Notes under the pieces: model-generated | Told to the model about the DNA's origin: nothing | Database searches by the model: none | The model's input: only the letters and a program-made list of their open reading frames with translations | Shown here: positions 50,611 through 59,908 of the stretch, one piece after another | How positions within the stretch are numbered: the stretch's first letter is position 1 | How the letters are laid out: every line of letters starts with the position of its first letter | Made by a program: the position numbers and the translations under genes | NCBI RefSeq assembly: GCF_001427635.1 | Contig: NZ_LMHA01000002.1 | Coordinates: forward strand, 852,336-916,335 | Length of the DNA: 64,000 nucleotides | Source of the DNA: Pseudoxanthomonas sp. Root65 | GTDB lineage: Bacteria > Pseudomonadota > Gammaproteobacteria > Xanthomonadales > Xanthomonadaceae | Direction: 5' to 3'

Positions 50611-53397
50611 ATGCCCCATCGCTCTGCCGACGTCTCTCCCGACATGCTGGACAGCGAGCGCATTCGCGTTGCGCTGACTGCGGGTGCCATCATCGGGACA
50701 TGGTTCTGGGACGTGAAGTCCGACAAGGTCACTGTGGACCCGGCCTTGGAGCAGGCCTTCGGTCTCAGCCGGACCAGCGGCGGCTGGAAGCTTCGCGACC
50801 TGGTCGGCTCCGTCCATCCTGAGGATCAGTCCGATCTCAAGGCTGCGATCGACGCAGCCGTTGCGCGTGGCGGTCAATATGTCCATCGCTTTCGGACTCA
50901 TGACGCCAGCGGCGATTGGCGCTGGGTTGAGGCACGGGGCTGGGTGAACATCGATGCAAGCGGTGCTGCCCACAGTTTTCCGGGCGTTCTGATCGACATC
51001 GGGGAGACGCGGCGGGTGGAAGAGGCCCGCGATCTTGCCGAAGGCCTGTTGAATACGTTCGTAGAGGCTGTGCCGGGCGTGGTCTACGCAAAAGACAGGC
51101 AGGGCCGTCTGCTGATCGGCAATCGGGGAACGACAGAGCTGATCGGCCGGCCACCGGAGGAATACCTGGGCCGGACGGATGCCGAGTTACTGCACAACCA
51201 GGCGCAGGCATCGGCCATCATGGCGGCCGACGCTCGCATCATGGCATCCGGCCAGCTCGAGCAGCTGGAAGAGGAAGTGAACTACCCGGACGGGACTCGC
51301 GCCTTCTGGCTGTCGACCAAGGCGCCGCTTCGGGATGCGCAGGGTGAGGTCATCGGGCTGATCGGCGCGTCGCTCGACATCACTGACAGGAAAGCGGTCG
51401 AAGCGAGCCACCGGGAAATCGAGGAGCGTTACCGGCTGGCCGCCCTCGCCACGAGCGACGCCATCTGGGATTGGCGGATGGCGGACGGCCACGTGATCTG
51501 GAACGAAGCGCTGGCCACGCTCTTCGGACACGAACGCTCCGAAAGCAGTGCGCAGTGGTGGCTGGATCACATTCATCCCGACGATCGTGAACGGATCGGC
51601 GCCAGCATCCACGCCGTCATCGACCACGGTGGGGACGCCTGGCAGGACGAGTACCGCTTCAAGCGAGCCGATGGCGGATACGCCCACATCCTGGATCGCG
51701 GCACGGTGCTGCGCGGCCCGGGCGGCGAACCGGTGCGCATGATCGGTGCGATGCTCGACCTGACCGGACGCAAGGCTGCCCAGGCCGCGCTCGCCGAAAG
51801 CGAAGAGCGCCTGCGGCTGGCGACCGAAGCGTCCGACATCGGTTTCTGGGACGTGGACCTGGTCAATGACCTGCTCATCTGGCCACCGCGCACCAAGGCG
51901 ATGTTCGGCATTTCCGCCCACGTACCTGTCTCGATGGCGGACTTTTACGCCGGTCTGCACCGCGAGGACCTGGTCAAGACGAGCGATGCGTTCGCCGCCG
52001 CGTGCGATCCGGCGCAACGGGCGCTCTACGATGTCGAGTACCGCACGATCGGCAAGGAGGATGGCGTCGTGCGTTGGGTCGCCGCCAAGGGCAGGGGACT
52101 GTTCGACGGTGAACGTTGCATCCGCGTTGTCGGCGTTGCGATCGACGTGACGGAAAGGAAGGCCGTCGAAACGCAGTTGAAGGAACTCAACGAGCAGCTC
52201 GAAAGCCGTGTTCAGGCCGAAGTCGCCGAGCGGATCCGCGTGGAAGATGCGCTACGCCAGAGCCAGAAGATGGACGCGGTGGGCCAGCTTACCGGTGGCA
52301 TCGCCCACGACTTCAACAACATGCTGGCTGCGATCATCGGCCCCCTCGATCTGCTGGTGGGACGGCTGGATCCGAGCGATGAACGCGCCCGTCGGTACGT
52401 CGACATCGCCATGGAGGCATCGAAGCGGGCCGCCCTGCTCACGCAGCGATTGCTCGCGTTTTCGCGCCAGCAACCCCTGCAACCCGAAGCATTGGACGCG
52501 AACAAGCTGGTATCCGGCATGTCGGAACTGCTCGCGCATTCGCTCGGTGGCGACGTACAGCTGGAAACCGTCCTTGCCGGCGGGCTGTGGCGCACCCATG
52601 CCGATCCCAACCAGCTTGAGAATGTGATCCTCAATCTGGCCGTCAATGCGCGTGACGCCATGCCCGAAGGCGGCCGCGTAACGGTGGAGACGGCCAACTG
52701 CCATCTCGATCACGCCTACGCCGACGACAACCCGGGCATCTCGCCTGGGCAGTATGTGCTGATCGCCGTGTCGGATACGGGAAACGGCATGCCGGCCGAG
52801 GTCATCGCGAAAGCGTTCGATCCCTTCTTCACGACCAAAGAGGTCGGACGCGGGACCGGTCTTGGTCTTTCTCAGGTCTACGGTTTCGTCAAGCAGTCCG
52901 GCGGCCACGTGAAGATCTATTCCGAAGTCGGGAACGGCACGACCGTCAAGGTGTATCTGCCCCGCCTGCAAAGCGCGAGCATCGAGGCTGCGACGTTGGA
53001 CACCGTTCGACCTGTCCCGCGGGGCGAGGCACAGGAGGTCATTCTGGTGGTGGAGGACGAGGCTGCGGTGCGGCAGTTCTCGGTGGATGCGTTGAGCGAG
53101 CTGGGGTATCACGTCTTCGCCGCCGACAGTGCCGCGGCCGCGCTGCGGGTCCTGGAAGCCGAACCTTCAATCGGCCTGTTGTTCACCGATGTCGTCATGC
53201 CGGAGACCAACGGGCGAAAGCTCGCCGATGAGGCAACCAGGCGCTGGCCCCATCTCAAGGTGCTTTTCACCACGGGCTACAGCCGGAACGCGATCATCCA
53301 CAATGGCGTCCTCGACGCGGGCGTCAACCTGATCGGAAAGCCGTTCACGCTCCAAGAGCTCGCGCATCGTGTGCGTGAGGTGCTGGAGGGCCGCTGA
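50611..53397 (+). CDS. Four-PAS hybrid sensor histidine kinase
   Basis: The 928-residue soluble kinase has no transmembrane segment. Four PAS/PAC repeats are visible (starting near residues 20, 145, 275 and 400, with GxWxWD and HPED/HPDDRE motifs). HisKA follows with phospho-acceptor His566 in GGIAHDFNNML. The HATPase_c domain has DTGNGM, FDPFFTTK and GTGLGLSQVYG. The C-terminal receiver domain has phospho-acceptor Asp860 in FTDVVMPE and Lys in GKPFTLQEL. Start ATG 50611 follows GGGA; ATG 50584 would add 9 residues. No response-regulator partner is adjacent, so it is an orphan hybrid kinase. The signal is unknown. Confidence 0.9.
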   Translation: MPHRSADVSPDMLDSERIRVALTAGAIIGTWFWDVKSDKVTVDPALEQAFGLSRTSGGWKLRDLVGSVHPEDQSDLKAAIDAAVARGGQYVHRFRTHDASGDWRWVEARGWVNIDASGAAHSFPGVLIDIGETRRVEEARDLAEGLLNTFVEAVPGVVYAKDRQGRLLIGNRGTTELIGRPPEEYLGRTDAELLHNQAQASAIMAADARIMASGQLEQLEEEVNYPDGTRAFWLSTKAPLRDAQGEVIGLIGASLDITDRKAVEASHREIEERYRLAALATSDAIWDWRMADGHVIWNEALATLFGHERSESSAQWWLDHIHPDDRERIGASIHAVIDHGGDAWQDEYRFKRADGGYAHILDRGTVLRGPGGEPVRMIGAMLDLTGRKAAQAALAESEERLRLATEASDIGFWDVDLVNDLLIWPPRTKAMFGISAHVPVSMADFYAGLHREDLVKTSDAFAAACDPAQRALYDVEYRTIGKEDGVVRWVAAKGRGLFDGERCIRVVGVAIDVTERKAVETQLKELNEQLESRVQAEVAERIRVEDALRQSQKMDAVGQLTGGIAHDFNNMLAAIIGPLDLLVGRLDPSDERARRYVDIAMEASKRAALLTQRLLAFSRQQPLQPEALDANKLVSGMSELLAHSLGGDVQLETVLAGGLWRTHADPNQLENVILNLAVNARDAMPEGGRVTVETANCHLDHAYADDNPGISPGQYVLIAVSDTGNGMPAEVIAKAFDPFFTTKEVGRGTGLGLSQVYGFVKQSGGHVKIYSEVGNGTTVKVYLPRLQSASIEAATLDTVRPVPRGEAQEVILVVEDEAAVRQFSVDALSELGYHVFAADSAAAALRVLEAEPSIGLLFTDVVMPETNGRKLADEATRRWPHLKVLFTTGYSRNAIIHNGVLDAGVNLIGKPFTLQELAHRVREVLEGR

Positions 53398-53792
53398 TCC
53401 CAGATGGATCGCGGAATCAATTTGACTCAGAACCGTGAGAAATCACTATCTGTGCAAGGGCCAGGATACGGGGCGCGTAAATCGTGTTCGAAACAGCAAT
53501 GCCACTGTCGGTGAACCCTAGATAGCGCTCTTCGGGTTTTCCTTTTAAATCAATAGTTTGCGGCGAACAGGGGTCTGTCGCGCTCTAAGCCATGCCCGCC
53601 AGGACTCGATCTTAGGTCAGAAATAGGGTCCAGGACACGAATCAGCGTCAATAGACTATTGGCGGCTGGGAGCCAGCGGCGACACTCAGGATCTACATCA
53701 GGAACGGCTGGCTGCATACTCTCAAGATCAGCCTTTCACTTGTCTTCTCGAGTACCAAGCAGACGCGTGCAATTCCATGTTTGGAGGCCAGC
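53398..53792. other. Non-coding stretch at the left border of the accessory region
   Basis: This 395-bp stretch is clearly more A/T-rich than the region to its left and holds no convincing gene. It contains a 13-bp palindrome CAATAGACTATTG (53649-53661) and marks the composition change into the accessory region. Confidence 0.4.
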
Positions 53793-54050
53793 ATGACCAG
53801 TAAGAGACCGCCGGCCGAATACGATCCGGCCGCATTGCACCTGCTCGAGGGCTTAGCTCCTGTTCGCGAGCGCGGGCCGACGATCCTGAACGGAGCGGAG
53901 CTTTCCGCTGACGAACTGCAACGGCTTTGCGAAATTCTGGCGGCAAATAAGCACCTCTGGCAGATCGAGGTATTGGACGCTCAGTTGCGCAGAACCACCG
54001 TATTTCGTGGGCAGATGCCATCTAACAAGCTGATAAGTGATCCCAGTTAG
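53793..54050 (+). CDS. Small hypothetical protein upstream of the Tni module
   Basis: An 85-residue open frame with an excellent ribosome site (GGAGG at 53783-53787) before ATG 53793. The product is acidic to neutral and helical (LSADELQRLCEILAANKHLWQIEVLDAQLRRTTVF), with no signal peptide or membrane segment. I do not recognise a family. It reads in the same direction as the transposition genes about 660 bp downstream. It could be an accessory or cargo gene, or the 5' end of a gene cut by insertion. Confidence 0.5.
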   Translation: MTSKRPPAEYDPAALHLLEGLAPVRERGPTILNGAELSADELQRLCEILAANKHLWQIEVLDAQLRRTTVFRGQMPSNKLISDPS

Positions 54051-54708
54051 CGTTGTAGAGCCAACCAGCGAGGGTGAGCTGAGAGGTCAGGTCGACGTGC
54101 CAGCTTGCGCGTGCGACGCCTGCAGCGTTATCAATCGGATCACGTGGAAGCGTCACCTCAAAACCTTGCTGGGCATCCCTCACAAAAGACGGGTGCTTAG
54201 TTGCAAGCGCTTCTATCTTCAGGCTCCAAATGCGTAGCCTGCCCAGCGCGCCTTGCTTTTCTAGATTGGCTAAATCCACTGTAGGGAAATCCGCGGTGCT
54301 GGCTCTATTCGCCACCAGAGATTGACCGGTCACAGCTGCTGAGTGCACGTACGGCACGTCACACCAGGCGATTGCCGTGCCCCCAGAGTCTGGGGTCGAC
54401 AGGGATCCGCCACAAGTCCGATATAAATATATCAAACTGCATAAAAATCATTGGCTTAGGAGATATTCTTGCATCTAGATCTACGGGCTGAAAAGCGGTA
54501 TTAGTGGGCCTAACTTTCTCGCAGAGCCTTGATGACGATCATCCGCTAGCCAGCGCGTTGCCCTCCACATTGGGAAAAAAGAAAGCCCGAGCTGGCGGCT
54601 CGAGCTTCCTTGGTAACCGGTTTTGGCCCCGATTACCCCCAGCCTGCTCTTCTGAATCCTCGTCGTCAAGAGGAGGGCACCGTGCGGCCTGCATTTTCAG
54701 GAGGCCTC
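54051..54708. other. Region between small ORF and tniA, with uncertain minus-strand ORF
   Basis: A 137-codon minus-strand frame (54435-54022) starts at a TTG in an A/T-rich patch (54420-54455). Part of it reads like protein (LRIWSLKIEALATKHPSF, ARASWHVDLTSQLTLAGW), but it has no ribosome site or recognised family and overlaps the small plus-strand ORF end. It may be a decayed gene. The AT-rich patch may hold the tni promoter. Terminal inverted repeats of the element were looked for here and not found. Confidence 0.3.
54573..54607 (-). terminator. Minus-strand intrinsic terminator upstream of tniA
   Basis: AAGCCCGAGC (54583-54592) and GCTCGAGCTT (54598-54607) form a 10-bp stem with one mismatch. 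On the minus strand it is followed by TTTCTTTTTT (54582-54573). It would stop leftward transcription coming out of the tni module. Confidence 0.6.
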
Positions 54709-56517
54709 ATGAAGCAGATCAAACGAGTACCGCGCCCTCTCGCCCCGCTCAATTTGCACGTGGGTGCCCAAGCCCTTTGGGAGAAGCGTCTAGTACGCAT
54801 AGAGGCGCTCAGCAGTGCCTCGCAGATCTACGTGCGTTGTATCGGTACCGGGGATACCGCGTGCGTGTCGTTGCAGGACTTGGCCGCACCGCGCCCGCTC
54901 GCCGTGCGCGGGCCTATCCGCGCCGCAACTGAGCCTGAGGCCGACGCCAACGCCGTAGAGTGGTGCAAACAGCTCAAACAGCTGGAGAGTAGAGAGTGCG
55001 AACCCCAAGACGTCGCGCAAAAGATGGGCGTCTCAGTCAAGACCGTCATGCGCCGCCTGTCGAACTACCGCGTCAACCCGCTTCCTGGCGCGCAGGTGAA
55101 GGGGATACCCGGCCCTGCCCGCGGTTCAAAGCGCCTGACTCCGGCTCAGGAAGCGATCGTCGCGCACGTGATCGAACAGGACTACCTGCGTCCGGAGCGT
55201 CCCACAATCAGCGCCGTGGTCCGGCGCATTGAGCAAGAATGCCGCGCAGCCAAGGTCAAGCCGCCAAAAATGAGATCAGTGCGCGCCCGCATTCGCGCCC
55301 GAGATCCACTGCAGGTTGCGAAGGCGCGCCTAGGACCGCACGAAGGGGAGGCCAGGCAAGGTCCGTCGGTTCGCGGGATCGAAACCTCCCGAGCTCTAGA
55401 GCTTGTCCAAATCGACCATGCCCTAATTGATCTGATCTTGGTTGCGCCAGGCGAGGGTCGCCAAGTCATCGGCCGCCCATGGATCACATTGGCAATCGAT
55501 GTGCACACGCGCTGTATCTTGGGCTACTACTTAGGCTTCGAGTATCCGAACCAAACTGCGGTGGGTCTTTGCTTGGAACATGCCTGCCTGCCTAAAGGTC
55601 CGTGGCTGAAACGCCTCGAGGTGGATGTCGATTACCCAATGTGTGGGCGCATGGACTGCGTTGCGTGGGACAACGGTAAAACGTTCCAGGCCCTTGGCGT
55701 ACAAGCCCAGTGCGAACGCTACGGCATCTCCCGTCGCACACGGCCACCTTACAAGCCACATTTCGGTGCCTATATAGAGCGCTACATTGGCACTCTCATG
55801 GGCAAGGTGCATATGTTGCCCGGCACCACGTTCTCCAGCAGTAAGCAGCGCGGTGACTACCATTCCGAGCGCCGGGCCGTAATGACCTTGCGGGAGTTTG
55901 AGCGTTGGGTCGCCTATGCAATTGCCGGCGAGTACCACCACAGTCCGCATCGCGGTTTGAACGGGTTAACGCCGATGCAAGCCTGGACAACCGCGTGGAC
56001 AAATTCACGTGGCGAGTTCCAGCTACCCCCACTGATATCCGACCCCCGCGAGTTCATGCTGGGCTTTTTGCCTGCGAAGATGCGCAAGGTCACGCGGGAA
56101 GGATTGGCACTGCATGGGCTGCGATACTGGGATCCGGCACTGGCGCCGTTGATCAACAGCCAGCAACCATACCGCGTGCATTATCACCAAGGAGACCTCT
56201 CCAAAGTTTATCTATACGTAGATGGCCATCACATTGACGTTCCGCTACTGGATCGCACGCAGCCGCCTTTCTCCATCTACGAGTTGCAGGAAGCTCGGCG
56301 CCTGATGCGTTCTGAAGGCAGCCGTACGCAGGACGAAACTGCGTTGTTCTCGGCGATAGGCAAGCAGCGTCAGATTGAAGACGCCGCTGCAGCAACCAGC
56401 AAGAAGGCACGCCGCAAGCAGGCGCTGCGCCCGCAAGCCGCCACTCCAGCGAAGACGGCAGTCGATTTCAGTCGACCAGTCATGCCGATAAGCACCGATT
56501 GGGAGGACGAGCTGTGA
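54709..56517 (+). CDS. tniA: TniA/TnsB-type DDE transposase
   Basis: A 602-residue Mu/TnsB-type transposase. The N-terminal part has a helix-turn-helix-like DVAQKMGVSVKTVMRRLSNY. The RNase-H-fold core contains the DDE triad: Asp236 (LVQIDHALID), Asp321 (VAWDNGKTF) and Glu357 (AYIERYIGTL), with the expected 35-residue D-E spacing. The C-terminal Mu-type barrel and a basic, Ala/Lys-rich tail follow, the tail ending in ISTDWEDEL, which could contact the AAA+ partner. ATG 54709 is preceded by CAGGAGG. The stop overlaps the GTG start of tniB. It cuts and joins the transposon ends. Confidence 0.94.
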   Translation: MKQIKRVPRPLAPLNLHVGAQALWEKRLVRIEALSSASQIYVRCIGTGDTACVSLQDLAAPRPLAVRGPIRAATEPEADANAVEWCKQLKQLESRECEPQDVAQKMGVSVKTVMRRLSNYRVNPLPGAQVKGIPGPARGSKRLTPAQEAIVAHVIEQDYLRPERPTISAVVRRIEQECRAAKVKPPKMRSVRARIRARDPLQVAKARLGPHEGEARQGPSVRGIETSRALELVQIDHALIDLILVAPGEGRQVIGRPWITLAIDVHTRCILGYYLGFEYPNQTAVGLCLEHACLPKGPWLKRLEVDVDYPMCGRMDCVAWDNGKTFQALGVQAQCERYGISRRTRPPYKPHFGAYIERYIGTLMGKVHMLPGTTFSSSKQRGDYHSERRAVMTLREFERWVAYAIAGEYHHSPHRGLNGLTPMQAWTTAWTNSRGEFQLPPLISDPREFMLGFLPAKMRKVTREGLALHGLRYWDPALAPLINSQQPYRVHYHQGDLSKVYLYVDGHHIDVPLLDRTQPPFSIYELQEARRLMRSEGSRTQDETALFSAIGKQRQIEDAAAATSKKARRKQALRPQAATPAKTAVDFSRPVMPISTDWEDEL

Positions 56518-57371
56518 ATGAAGACAATGATCCGCGGCTACTAGCGCCAACTAACGCTGGTGAAAGCAAGGAGCTTCGCTTTATCCCAGTCAGCAGTCAC
56601 CTTGCCGCTCTCAAATGGCTACGACATCTGTACTGCCACGAGTACGGACGAACACGTCCGCTTAGCCTGCACCTTATCGCAGACGCGGGAATGGGGAAGA
56701 CGCGCATCCTCAAGCACTATCATGCCCTTCACAAGGGACGGCTGCGCGACCCATCCGGATTTCATCCACTTCATGTGATTCTCGTGGAAGCGCCGGATGA
56801 CGGAGACTGCCGTCGCTTGTGCGAAAGTTTGATACGTGAGTGCCTACCCGGGTTTGAGCCGGGTCGACGGTTCCGCCACGTCGAGATGTGTGTCGAGGTG
56901 CTGATCCGCTCCGGTGTGCGTCAAGTTCTGATCGACGAGGCCGGTAACCTACTTCACGCTGGACGCGTTCGCCAACAACAGACCCTTGCGGTTCTCAAGC
57001 GACTGACCAACTGTGGCCTGACGCTTTGCATTGCCACCACGGAGAACATGCGCAATGTGCTGGCCTCGGACGAGCAATTGCATTCACGTTTTCGTCCGTT
57101 GCTGTTGCCGCGCTTTCAGGAGTCGGAAGAATTGCGTGTGCTTCTGGCCAGTATTGATGCACAACGACCCGAAATTTCGCATTTGGACAGTCAACGCTTC
57201 GTACGCTGGTTTCTTGCTAATGGCTATTGCACCACCGGCTCCATCGAAAAACTGATTCACAACGCGAGTCTGCGGGCAGCGCGTCAGCCCAGCTCAGTAT
57301 TAACATTGGAACTTCTTCAGGAGGCCATGACCGATCCGCTGCCGCCAGTAGTACTGGGGGACGGACAATGA
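56514..57371 (+). CDS. tniB: TniB/TnsC-type AAA+ transposition regulator
   Basis: The 285-residue ATPase has Walker A ADAGMGKT (residues 56-63) and Walker B VLIDEAGNL (Asp141, Glu142), and a sensor segment IATTENM. TniB/TnsC forms ATP-dependent filaments on target DNA and recruits the transposase. The start is GTG 56514, overlapping the tniA stop (GTGA), with GGGAGG upstream. Its own stop overlaps the ATG of tniQ. Sequence and length fit the TniB family. No truncation is seen. Confidence 0.93.
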   Translation: MNEDNDPRLLAPTNAGESKELRFIPVSSHLAALKWLRHLYCHEYGRTRPLSLHLIADAGMGKTRILKHYHALHKGRLRDPSGFHPLHVILVEAPDDGDCRRLCESLIRECLPGFEPGRRFRHVEMCVEVLIRSGVRQVLIDEAGNLLHAGRVRQQQTLAVLKRLTNCGLTLCIATTENMRNVLASDEQLHSRFRPLLLPRFQESEELRVLLASIDAQRPEISHLDSQRFVRWFLANGYCTTGSIEKLIHNASLRAARQPSSVLTLELLQEAMTDPLPPVVLGDGQ

Positions 57372-58270
57372 ATTTCCTCACGCTTCCGCACTGGGCAACA
57401 CCAGTGCCAGGTGAATCGCGGGCGTCATGGCTGGCGGCAACGGGTCGGCTGCAGCCAATGGACAGCCGAGAGTGGGAGGACTGGATACGAGCGGCGCCGG
57501 AGGAACCGGAACGCCCACAGGCCGGCACCTATTGGGTCAATTTGCCGGAAGTGTTGGGGGACGGCGCATCGGTCGCGCCGACCTGGCGCCTGCACCCTAG
57601 CCAGCGCAAGATGTATTGTTCGCGCTGTTACGTCGACGACGAGCCGCAGCAGCGCTGGGTAGTGCGGGCTGAGTGGTTAGACGCGCGGAGGCTAACTTGT
57701 CGTTTACATGCGCTCCCACTGTCGCCGACGCTCCCCTCCCATGGAGAAGATGCCGGCTGGCGCAACTGCATGGCTCAACCTGAGCTGCGGGGCTTGGCCA
57801 ACTGGTTGCACGTCTGGTGCCGTTGGGACGGGCGGGTGCCTGACTGGCAGAGGGAGTCCCTGTGGCGTCGTGACCTCGTGCGGATGGTGGTGCGCAACTG
57901 GAGTGCTTTTGTCGACCACCCTCCGGCAACCTCAGCAGCGTGGGAGCTGTACCTGTGGGGATGGCAGTATCAGGCGCGATCGCAGGCGTTCCGACCAGGC
58001 GAGCCAGCTCGATTAGGCAGCCTGCCGCCGGCGGAGCGGCTGGGCGCGCTGCTGCTCACCCATCGATGCTGGGCTGCACTGCGTGGCATTGAAGCCGACA
58101 CGCCGTTGCCGCGGTTGCCTGCGCTTGCCTGGCAATGGTTTCTACGGCGCTGGCTGCCGCGCTTGGACGCCGTTGATCGCGCGCGGGTGGTACAGATTGC
58201 GGAGCAGAGCGCGGATACCGCCCGACGTCCATTGCCGAGGCGCGCCATCCACTCGGGCCAATCGCCGTAG
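57368..58270 (+). CDS. tniQ: TniQ/TnsD-type target-site protein
   Basis: The 300-residue protein has the TniQ layout: an N-terminal PGESRASWLAATGR and a zinc-binding pair MYCSRCYVDDEPQQRW with later RLTCRLHALPL, typical of C-x2-C...C-x2-H zinc motifs. A helical C-terminal half ends in RAIHSGQSP. TniQ proteins link the AAA+ filament to target DNA. It is shorter than Tn5053 TniQ (about 400 residues, from memory). ATG 57368 overlaps the tniB stop. It is the last gene of the module. Confidence 0.9.
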   Translation: MNFLTLPHWATPVPGESRASWLAATGRLQPMDSREWEDWIRAAPEEPERPQAGTYWVNLPEVLGDGASVAPTWRLHPSQRKMYCSRCYVDDEPQQRWVVRAEWLDARRLTCRLHALPLSPTLPSHGEDAGWRNCMAQPELRGLANWLHVWCRWDGRVPDWQRESLWRRDLVRMVVRNWSAFVDHPPATSAAWELYLWGWQYQARSQAFRPGEPARLGSLPPAERLGALLLTHRCWAALRGIEADTPLPRLPALAWQWFLRRWLPRLDAVDRARVVQIAEQSADTARRPLPRRAIHSGQSP

Positions 58271-58543
58271 TCCGAGTCTGCGACCTCTGCTTCTGTTGCA
58301 GGCCGATAGCGGCGGACTGACGGTTAGGGATCGTTATCGGGGGTAGGGGACGGCAGCTTCCGACCCAGAGCGGTCAAGCTGAGGGCCCAACCTCAGTTGC
58401 CTGCTAATCATCTGGAGTGCCGCGAAGCCCGTCCGCCAACGGGCCGGCAACAGTCCTATCTGGTTTGCCAGGGTCTGGATCCACCGGCCGACGCACGCTT
58501 ATGCTGGCGCAGTTTGGGCATAGTCGACTTAAAGGGGAATGCC
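58271..58543. other. Gap after tniQ
   Basis: These 273 bp contain a small inverted repeat CTGAGG...CCTCAG (58379-58396). The ACA-ending element end expected for a TniABQ transposon was not convincingly found. No gene is seen before the AAAGGGG ribosome site of the next gene. Confidence 0.35.
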
Positions 58544-59908
58544 ATGATTCGGATCTCAGCCATTCTGGGGTGCCTGTTGCTGACCGTTGGCGGGGGCGTG
58601 GCTGCTCAGGATGCTGCCAACTTAGAGAAGACGTATGCCGCGCTGTGTGTCACGCAGGCTGCGCAACAGGGCGAGACGTGTGTGGCGCTTCGTGAGGCGA
58701 TTGCTAACAGGTCGAGCGCAACCGGAGGTGGCGCCGATGGCGCGAGCGAACATGCAAACCTGAGCATCGCGGACTGGGGAGTATTGGCTCGCCTGGCAGG
58801 GACTTATTGGATCGCCGGCCCTCATTCGGATGGCACAGTAACTATCCACAGATATGTGATCATCGAACATGGCATGGCCGTCGAGTTCACTGCTTACACG
58901 CCGGGTCTTCCATTTGGTTCGAGGATCGTGTTCCGCAGGGGAGTCGTGCCTGGGGAACTACTGGCAGACGTGCATGAACTGGGCGAAGCGAAGGGAACAG
59001 CTGTTAACTTCCGTGTGACTACTGATGCATTGCAGTCCGACTGGTATCGATTTGCCACGACCCTCGGGATGGGGGGTGTCAATCTGAAGAAGGACATAGA
59101 GCTGACCGCACAAGGTGTCTATTTCTATAAGCAGGGGTATGGGAAGGGATCCGATCGCCCTGAACCGGTGAACGCGTTTCCTGACGGATTTGTGCAATAT
59201 GCCGAGCAAGAAGCCGCGCGGATCGAGGCCAGGGGCGAAGTCGCCGGAAAAGCCGCCATGGATCAGGCCTATAAGGAGCTGGCGCAGGAAAAGCGCCGAC
59301 AACAACGCGAGCGCTCGGACCGCTTCAATGCCGCCATGTCATCTCTACAGAATGTGCTGGCGACTGCCAATGACATTGCCGTGCAAAGCGAGGCCCAATC
59401 GCGCGCGCGTCTGGACGCCACTCTCGACCAGGCGGCACGCCAGGCCACGTCCGAACGCCAAGGCAGTGCGGCCGGATCGGACCAGTACGCCGCGCGCGAG
59501 CTCGCGAACGCGCGTGCCGCTACGGAGCGGCAGGAGGCGATTGCGGTGGAATATGCTGACCGCCGTGCGGCTGCGGCACTCAGCGCCGCGCCGGATACTT
59601 CCAGTGTCAGAGCAGCCGGTGCAGGCAGCGCATCAACCCAAGATCGCGCCGACACGTGCGTTGGCCAACCTGTCACGAAGACACATGTGTGCCCCAGCAG
59701 CAGCGGATTGGTTGGACGCATCGTCAACAATTGCGCCGCCCATGTGGATGTGCGCATGTGCTTCATGACAGATGCCGGCTGGAGCTGCCAATCCAACTAT
59801 GGCTTGGCGCCCGAGCGTTCCTGGGAGCCGGGCGATTGCAAAGCGACTGGACAGGTGTTCCGTTCGGTGCGTTACAGCAGAAGCAACACACCGCTCGAGT
59901 CGCCGTAA
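58544..59908 (+). CDS. Secreted hypothetical protein with long helical and Cys-rich C-terminal parts
   Basis: A 454-residue product that I do not recognise. It has a signal peptide (MIRISAILGCLLLTVGGGVAAQ) and an unfamiliar globular domain (about 60-250, LARLAGTYWIAGPHSDGTVT). A charged helical region (about 220-380, AAMDQAYKELAQEKRRQQRERSDRF) is coiled-coil-like. The C-terminal Cys-containing domain includes DTCVGQPVTKTHVCPSSSGL and CQSNYGLAPERSWEPGDCKATG. AAAGGGG stands before ATG 58544. It lies in the accessory region to the right of the tni module and may be cargo. No adjacent gene gives a functional hint. Confidence 0.7.
   Translation: MIRISAILGCLLLTVGGGVAAQDAANLEKTYAALCVTQAAQQGETCVALREAIANRSSATGGGADGASEHANLSIADWGVLARLAGTYWIAGPHSDGTVTIHRYVIIEHGMAVEFTAYTPGLPFGSRIVFRRGVVPGELLADVHELGEAKGTAVNFRVTTDALQSDWYRFATTLGMGGVNLKKDIELTAQGVYFYKQGYGKGSDRPEPVNAFPDGFVQYAEQEAARIEARGEVAGKAAMDQAYKELAQEKRRQQRERSDRFNAAMSSLQNVLATANDIAVQSEAQSRARLDATLDQAARQATSERQGSAAGSDQYAARELANARAATERQEAIAVEYADRRAAAALSAAPDTSSVRAAGAGSASTQDRADTCVGQPVTKTHVCPSSSGLVGRIVNNCAAHVDVRMCFMTDAGWSCQSNYGLAPERSWEPGDCKATGQVFRSVRYSRSNTPLESP

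Larger units (their letters stand above)
54709..58270 (+). mobile_element. TniA-TniB-TniQ transposition module (Tn7/Tn5053-type)
   Basis: Three consecutive overlapping genes encode a DDE transposase, a AAA+ regulator and a TniQ zinc protein, the core of Tn7/Tn5053-type elements. No TnsA, resolvase (TniR), Cas genes or target-site protein other than TniQ were found. The ends were not located, so the boundaries given are only those of the gene module. Confidence 0.88.

Noticed and set aside
54709..58270. CRISPR-associated transposon (CAST)
   Set aside because: TniA/TniB/TniQ are present but there is no Cas12k, Cascade gene or CRISPR array in the flanks.
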